Source: Eggerthellaceae bacterium UBA5906 (GTDB lineage: Bacteria > Actinomycetota > Coriobacteriia > Coriobacteriales > Eggerthellaceae). From it: a DNA stretch of 9,262 nucleotides. The stretch covers positions 1 through 9,262 of the forward strand of contig DJEE01000116.1 in assembly GCA_002431805.1 (NCBI GenBank), read 5' to 3'. Position 1 is the stretch's first letter. The number at the start of each line of letters is the position of its first letter. Shown piece after piece: positions 5,626-9,262 of the stretch. A program made the position numbers and the translations under genes. The notes under the pieces are model-generated. The model searched no databases. It was not told the origin of the DNA and worked only from the letters and a program-made list of their open reading frames with translations.

Positions 5626-5788
5626 GCTTATTTACAGCTGCAGAAGACCTCCCCCGCATCAACGCCCGTTTTGCCAGCGCCACTGCGCTCTTTCAAAGCC
5701 GCCGCTCTTTTCGCCGCGACAGAATCGCTCTTTCGCACGCGTGCCAAACACCGCGATGTTATACGCCGCCGTGACCACCGCGCGCAAC

Positions 5789-8407
5789 CTACCATTCGCT
5801 CAGCAAATCCTCAGCGAACCCTACGCGGTAATCCTTGAACACAACACCGTCTCCGGCCTGCGTTGCGTCTAGGTCAACATCAGCTGCAATGGCAAAGTCG
5901 TTGTCGCCCGACTCGTCATGGAAAATCTGGCGAACATGCCACACATGCTGTTCGCTCTCATCGGCATCGTTGAGGATAAGATACGCCTTCGAGCGAGCAT
6001 CGGCATCCAGCAAAACCTCTTCATGCGCGTTGTAGTAGTCATCCAAAACCTGGGCCCATGCGCGTTCGCCGAACCCCCATTCGCTATCCATCTCACCAAG
6101 CGCGGCAATGTCACGGTGCGATGCAAGGCGAACGCGGCTGAACAAGGCGTTGCGCACCAGCACCGTCAAGCCGCGGCGATCACGCACCACAGCCTCCGTC
6201 CCAACAACGTCTGGCGGAGCGGCGTCAAGCACCGACCCGGCGTTCTCCCACTCGTCAACCAAGCTGCTGTCAACGCTGCGCACCACAAGGCCAAGCCATG
6301 CGATGATGTCCTTGAGCTGCTCGGTACGCTTATCTTCCGGAATGGTACGGTCTAAGCCGCGGAATGCCTCGGACAGGTAGCGCAACAAGATGCCCTCGTA
6401 GCGCATGATGCCAAGTTTTTGGATATAGCCTTTGAAATCGGCAGCGCTTTCCAGCATGTCGCGCAACACCGATTTCGAACGCAAGCAATAATCACGCGCC
6501 CACGGCACCGCATCGCAGTATTTCGCAAACGCGGCGTCCAGCAAATCTTCCAGCGGCTTTGGATACGTGACTTCGGCGATGCGCTCCAAGCGCTCGTCGT
6601 AGTCAACGCCGTCCATCTTCATTTCCACCATAGCGGCGTCACGCGCTTTGCGTTCCTGAGCGCGCAGCACCTGGCGCGGGTCTTCAAGCGTAGCTTCTAC
6701 CATGGAGACCACGTCAAACGCATATTCGGGGCTTTCTGGATCAAGCAGCTCTAACGCCGCCAGCAAAAATGGCGAAAGAGGCTGGTCAAGCGCAAAATCC
6801 TCTGGCAGATCCATAGTAACGGAGTACGCATCTTCCCCGTTTTCATCGATTTCGTGCACAACTACATCGGCATCGATAAGCGTTTGCAGCACCTCGGCCG
6901 CACGCACATGCAGCTTCACCTTTTCCTCGGCAGGCTGCAGCGAGTCGTTAATGAGCTGGTCCACGCGCGCACGAGCGTTGCCGCCCTGCTCAACCTCAGC
7001 AAGCACCATAGAGTGCGTGATGCGCATACGGGGCGTCAGCTGCTCGGGCACCGATTCGACCAATTTCTTGAACGTGTCCTCGTTCCAATTAACGAAGTTT
7101 TCAGGCGGCCGCTTCTTTTTGATTTTCTTCAACTTCTTCGGATCGCCTGCGGCCTTCACCTCAGCCTTGTGATTTTCGATTTCGTGTTCAGGAGCTTCGG
7201 CGATAACCACGCCTTCCGTATCGAAGCCGGAGCGGCCAGCGCGGCCAGCAATTTGATGGAACTCACGGCTACGCAACCGGCGCATTTTACGACCATCGAA
7301 CTTTGTAAGCTGCGTAAGCACCACAGTATGAATGGGCACGTTGATGCCCACGCCCAAGGTGTCGGTGCCGCAGATAACCGGCAGCAAACCCTGCTGCGCC
7401 AGTTTTTCCACCAGCAAGCGATACCGCGGCAGCATGCCGGCATGATGTACGCCCACGCCGCACCCGAGCAAACGCTTCAAGGTTTTGCCAAACGCCGTGG
7501 AGAACTGCGCACCCTTCATGGCTTCTTTTACGGCCTCGCGCTGTTCCTTGGTTGCCACACCGTAGCTAGCAAGATTTTGCGCACTGGTAAGCGCCGCATC
7601 TTGCGAGAAGTGCACGATGTACAGTGGCCCCTCGTTCTTGCGCAGCGCAAGCTCCACCGTGCCTTCTAGCGGCGTCAACGCGTACTCGTAGGACAGGGGC
7701 ACAGGACGCGGCGCATCGATGACCTCGGACACGTCACGCGTAGTTTGGCGCCGCAGCAAGTCCGCTATTTGCGAGACGTCGCCCAACGTGGCGCTCATGA
7801 GCAAAAACTGCGTTTTCGGCATCGTGAGCAGCGGGACCTGCCACGCCCAACCACGATCGGTATCCGAGAAGAAATGGAACTCGTCCATGGCCACGCTGTG
7901 GATAAGCGCATCGGGCCCTTCGCGCAGCGCTTGATTCGCCAAAATCTCCTCGGTGCAGCAGATAACTGGCGCCTCTGTGTTGATATGCACATCCCCCGTG
8001 ATCATGCCTACGTTGTCGCGCCCCAACAGCTCAACCAGGCTGAAAAATTTCTCGCTGACCAGGGCTTTGATTGGCGCCGTGTAATACGACGTTTCCCCAA
8101 AGCACATGGCCATGAAATGCATGCCCAGCGCAACCAGGCTCTTACCACTTCCCGTGGGCGTACCCAAGATAACGTGATCGCCCACCATAAGCGACATAAG
8201 CGCTTCTTCTTGGTGCGGCCACAGCTCAATACCGCGATCGGCAACCCAATTGGTAAACGCTTCGAACGCTTCCTCTTCGGTAAGCTCGGGATTCGTGTCG
8301 TACAGATGATACGCAAGCGCACCAAGCTCACCCGGTTCGTGGCCTTCGGCTTGCGCGGCAAGCGTTTCGACGATGTCCTCGCCTTCAAATGTATGTATAT
8401 CAGCCAT
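5789..8407 (-). CDS. Ski2-like superfamily II helicase with C-terminal DUF3516 region
   Basis: This is an 872-aa cytoplasmic ATP-dependent nucleic-acid helicase, the usual length for actinobacterial DUF3516 helicases. The order of motifs is clear: Walker A GTPTGSGKS at 82-90, TAPIKALVSEK (motif Ia) at 110-120, Walker B as DEFH at 175-178, and SAT at 205-207. HHAGM is at 321-325, GVGINVP at 352-358, and motif VI QIAGRAGRSG at 385-394. DEFH and HHAGM place it with Ski2/Mtr4/Hel308-type enzymes rather than DEAD-box proteins. A lysine-rich linker (KKLKKIKKKRPP, near 424-434) leads to a long C-terminal DUF3516 region to the end. RNA processing or turnover is the likely field; the substrate is not known. 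The ATG at 8407 has GAAGGAA eight bases upstream. It is apparently transcribed alone. Confidence 0.93.
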   Translation of the reverse strand: MADIHTFEGEDIVETLAAQAEGHEPGELGALAYHLYDTNPELTEEEAFEAFTNWVADRGIELWPHQEEALMSLMVGDHVILGTPTGSGKSLVALGMHFMAMCFGETSYYTAPIKALVSEKFFSLVELLGRDNVGMITGDVHINTEAPVICCTEEILANQALREGPDALIHSVAMDEFHFFSDTDRGWAWQVPLLTMPKTQFLLMSATLGDVSQIADLLRRQTTRDVSEVIDAPRPVPLSYEYALTPLEGTVELALRKNEGPLYIVHFSQDAALTSAQNLASYGVATKEQREAVKEAMKGAQFSTAFGKTLKRLLGCGVGVHHAGMLPRYRLLVEKLAQQGLLPVICGTDTLGVGINVPIHTVVLTQLTKFDGRKMRRLRSREFHQIAGRAGRSGFDTEGVVIAEAPEHEIENHKAEVKAAGDPKKLKKIKKKRPPENFVNWNEDTFKKLVESVPEQLTPRMRITHSMVLAEVEQGGNARARVDQLINDSLQPAEEKVKLHVRAAEVLQTLIDADVVVHEIDENGEDAYSVTMDLPEDFALDQPLSPFLLAALELLDPESPEYAFDVVSMVEATLEDPRQVLRAQERKARDAAMVEMKMDGVDYDERLERIAEVTYPKPLEDLLDAAFAKYCDAVPWARDYCLRSKSVLRDMLESAADFKGYIQKLGIMRYEGILLRYLSEAFRGLDRTIPEDKRTEQLKDIIAWLGLVVRSVDSSLVDEWENAGSVLDAAPPDVVGTEAVVRDRRGLTVLVRNALFSRVRLASHRDIAALGEMDSEWGFGERAWAQVLDDYYNAHEEVLLDADARSKAYLILNDADESEQHVWHVRQIFHDESGDNDFAIAADVDLDATQAGDGVVFKDYRVGFAEDLLSEW

Positions 8408-8479
8408 AAGGTAATTCCTTCAGTTTTGGCAAACGTGCAATTCCAAGCCCCTACAGGGGATCACTAACTTTTCGCATAA

Positions 8480-8485
8480 ATTGTA
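8480..8485 (-). promoter_or_regulatory. Candidate -10 box (TACAAT) of the helicase gene
   Basis: TACAAT on the minus strand gives a transcription start near 8473 and a 66-nt leader, with no clear -35 box. The leader contains a small palindrome, CCCCTACAGGGG (8448-8459), that could form a short hairpin. The 136-bp gap up to 8543 otherwise shows no gene. Confidence 0.4.
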
Positions 8486-8543
8486 ACAGCGAGTCGACAA
8501 GCTGCATGACCACCGATGCACGCCATACCGTTTTAGCGGACGC

Positions 8544-8825
8544 TCACCCAGCAGCACTCAACACCAGTGCATTTTCGTACAACGACTCAGGCGCAATATC
8601 CTGCCCTTCCGGCCATTCGACCGTGTCGCCAAACTCACTTACACGTGCTTGCTTGAAATATTCCAGATTCTTCAAATGGCCGAAATAAGGCCCACAGTCC
8701 TTTAAAAGGGGCTTCATGTCATACTCCCGGACGGACCCGTCCGACCATTGCACAACAACCGAAAAACTATCGGTTGCCTTAACAGATTGCACCAAGCAAT
8801 CAACATCCCATTCCATCGAGAACAT
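8544..8825 (-). CDS. DUF2442 domain protein, partner of the DUF4160 gene
   Basis: This is a 93-aa acidic soluble protein. It shows the DUF2442 layout: WDV at the N-terminus leading to a first strand, VVVQWSDGSVREYDMKPLL at 23-41, LKNLEYFKQARV at 51-62, and VEWPEGQDIAPESLY at 69-83, which ends in the family-typical Wp..DI..E.LY pattern. The ATG at 8825 is chosen because AGGAGG lies six bases upstream. An ATG at 8831 would touch that site, and a third ATG lies at 8816. The Shine-Dalgarno TAGGAGG shares its TAG with the stop codon of the upstream gene, ten bases away, so translation is probably coupled. DUF2442 proteins are commonly found next to DUF4160 proteins, and the pair has been suggested to be toxin-antitoxin-like; in that reading this is the likely antitoxin (inference). 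Confidence 0.9.
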   Translation of the reverse strand: MFSMEWDVDCLVQSVKATDSFSVVVQWSDGSVREYDMKPLLKDCGPYFGHLKNLEYFKQARVSEFGDTVEWPEGQDIAPESLYENALVLSAAG

Positions 8826-8835
8826 AAGCATCCTC

Positions 8836-9108
8836 CTATTTGAGGGGAGGTATCCGATAGCAAGCACTCTTACTCAATGCTAGATACCAGTTTTCCTGCA
8901 GTTCTTGCTCGTGCAGTGCCATCCAAGCCAGAACAAGTTTGTGCTGCTTCGGGGGTATTTTACCTTGCAGCAAGCTTCCCTGCAGAGAATATACCGCTCT
9001 CATTTCCCCGTACCTTACATGAATATGAGGTAACGAGTGCTTGCTATTCAATTCCGGGTACATAGTAACAACAATCCCGTAAAACCTGCTAAGCTCGGGC
9101 ACAGCCAT
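8836..9108 (-). CDS. DUF4160 domain protein
   Basis: This is a 90-aa basic soluble protein matching DUF4160. It starts with ELSRFYGIVV (5-14), then LPHIHVRYGEMRAVYSL (26-42) with the conserved PHxHVRYGE core. LLQGKIPPKQHKLVLAW is at 46-62, and LHEQELQENWYLA at 65-77 gives the usual LHxxELxENW. The ATG at 9108 gives the family-usual length and start and has GGGAAGGGG directly upstream. An in-frame extension to 9258 would add 50 residues of leader-like, non-conserved sequence. It is the first gene of a two-gene unit with DUF2442. A role as the toxin of the pair has been proposed for the family by association; no catalytic residues can be assigned here beyond the His-rich PHIHVRYGE core. Confidence 0.9.
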   Translation of the reverse strand: MAVPELSRFYGIVVTMYPELNSKHSLPHIHVRYGEMRAVYSLQGSLLQGKIPPKQHKLVLAWMALHEQELQENWYLALSKSACYRIPPLK

Positions 9109-9117
9109 CCCCTTCCC

Positions 9118-9134
9118 GGCGGCACGTTGCCGCC
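9118..9134. other. GC-rich hairpin abutting the DUF4160 ribosome site
   Basis: GGCGGCA (9118-9124) and TGCCGCC (9128-9134) pair perfectly over 7 bp with a 3-nt loop. In the minus-strand mRNA the hairpin ends exactly where the GGGAAGGGG ribosome site (9109-9117) begins, so it could affect ribosome access. A second stem in the same leader, GGCGAAGG (9171-9178) with CCTTCGCC (9185-9192), lies further upstream. No known riboswitch class is recognised. Confidence 0.55.
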
Positions 9135-9241
9135 TTCCCGCGATGAAGAGGATCTTGCGAACGTGGTATGGGCGAAGGCGGGACCCTTCGCCAGCTTGGA
9201 CACGGCACATAGCCGAGCGCTCGCACTGGCTCATTGCAATT

Positions 9242-9262
9242 AGTATATATGCGAACATTTGT
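9242..9262 (-). promoter_or_regulatory. Candidate promoter and SOS-like half palindrome, cut by window edge
   Basis: The minus strand reads TATACT (9242-9247), a good -10 box for the DUF4160-DUF2442 unit with a leader of about 127 nt. Just upstream the plus strand reads CGAACATTTGT to the last base. This fits the first 11 bases of the Gram-positive LexA pattern CGAAC-N4-GTTCG; the remaining three bases are outside the window. The box would sit in the promoter spacer, a typical repressor position. The -35 box is outside the window. Confidence 0.35.

Noticed and set aside
9109..9258. N-terminal extension of the DUF4160 protein by 50 residues
   Set aside because: The extension is not part of the family, overlaps leader hairpins and the promoter zone, and the ATG at 9108 has its own strong ribosome site.
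1..9262. CRISPR array, tRNA/rRNA, insertion sequence or prophage genes
   Set aside because: No regularly spaced repeats, no cloverleaf or rRNA-like segments, and no transposase, integrase or phage protein signatures were seen on either strand.

Overview
The window carries nine protein genes that can be named to a family or described with confidence, one cut-off gene at the left edge, and several structured intergenic stretches. The DNA is moderately GC-rich. A DUF3516-type Ski2-like helicase, the codon choice and the gene style suggest an actinobacterium, most likely of the gut Coriobacteriia/Eggerthellaceae type. That assignment is an inference; no rRNA or other marker gene is present.

Left part (1-1448, plus strand): the 3' end of panC is followed, after a 250-bp repeat-rich gap, by panD. 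PanD makes beta-alanine and PanC joins it to pantoate, so this is the end of a pantothenate (vitamin B5/CoA) locus. A strong hairpin terminator closes panD. A small CC-motif protein follows, resembling the 'CC/Se motif' (HesB/IscA-like) family. A 90-nt imperfect palindrome then separates it from the convergent apt gene.

Middle (1499-5525): apt (purine salvage, minus) is divergent from a 57-codon basic ORF (plus). That ORF converges with a 400-aa Sel1/TPR-repeat protein (minus), sharing a TTAA at the two stop codons. Next come a WYL-domain transcriptional regulator and a 213-aa protein of unknown function, both minus. Each minus gene has its own good ribosome binding site and a plausible promoter, so this looks like a row of single genes rather than one operon.

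Right part (5526-9262, minus): a perfect 15-bp inverted repeat lies between the unknown 213-aa gene and a large 872-aa Ski2-like helicase. Upstream of the helicase is a tight two-gene unit encoding DUF4160 and DUF2442 proteins. The second gene's Shine-Dalgarno overlaps the first gene's stop codon. This pair has the layout of a toxin-antitoxin-like module. Its promoter region, at the window edge, contains a half-visible SOS-like palindrome.

No tRNA, rRNA, CRISPR array, insertion sequence or phage gene was seen. The most interesting items are the palindromes and repeats, the DUF4160/DUF2442 pair, and the small CC-motif and 57-codon proteins. None by itself proves a new system.
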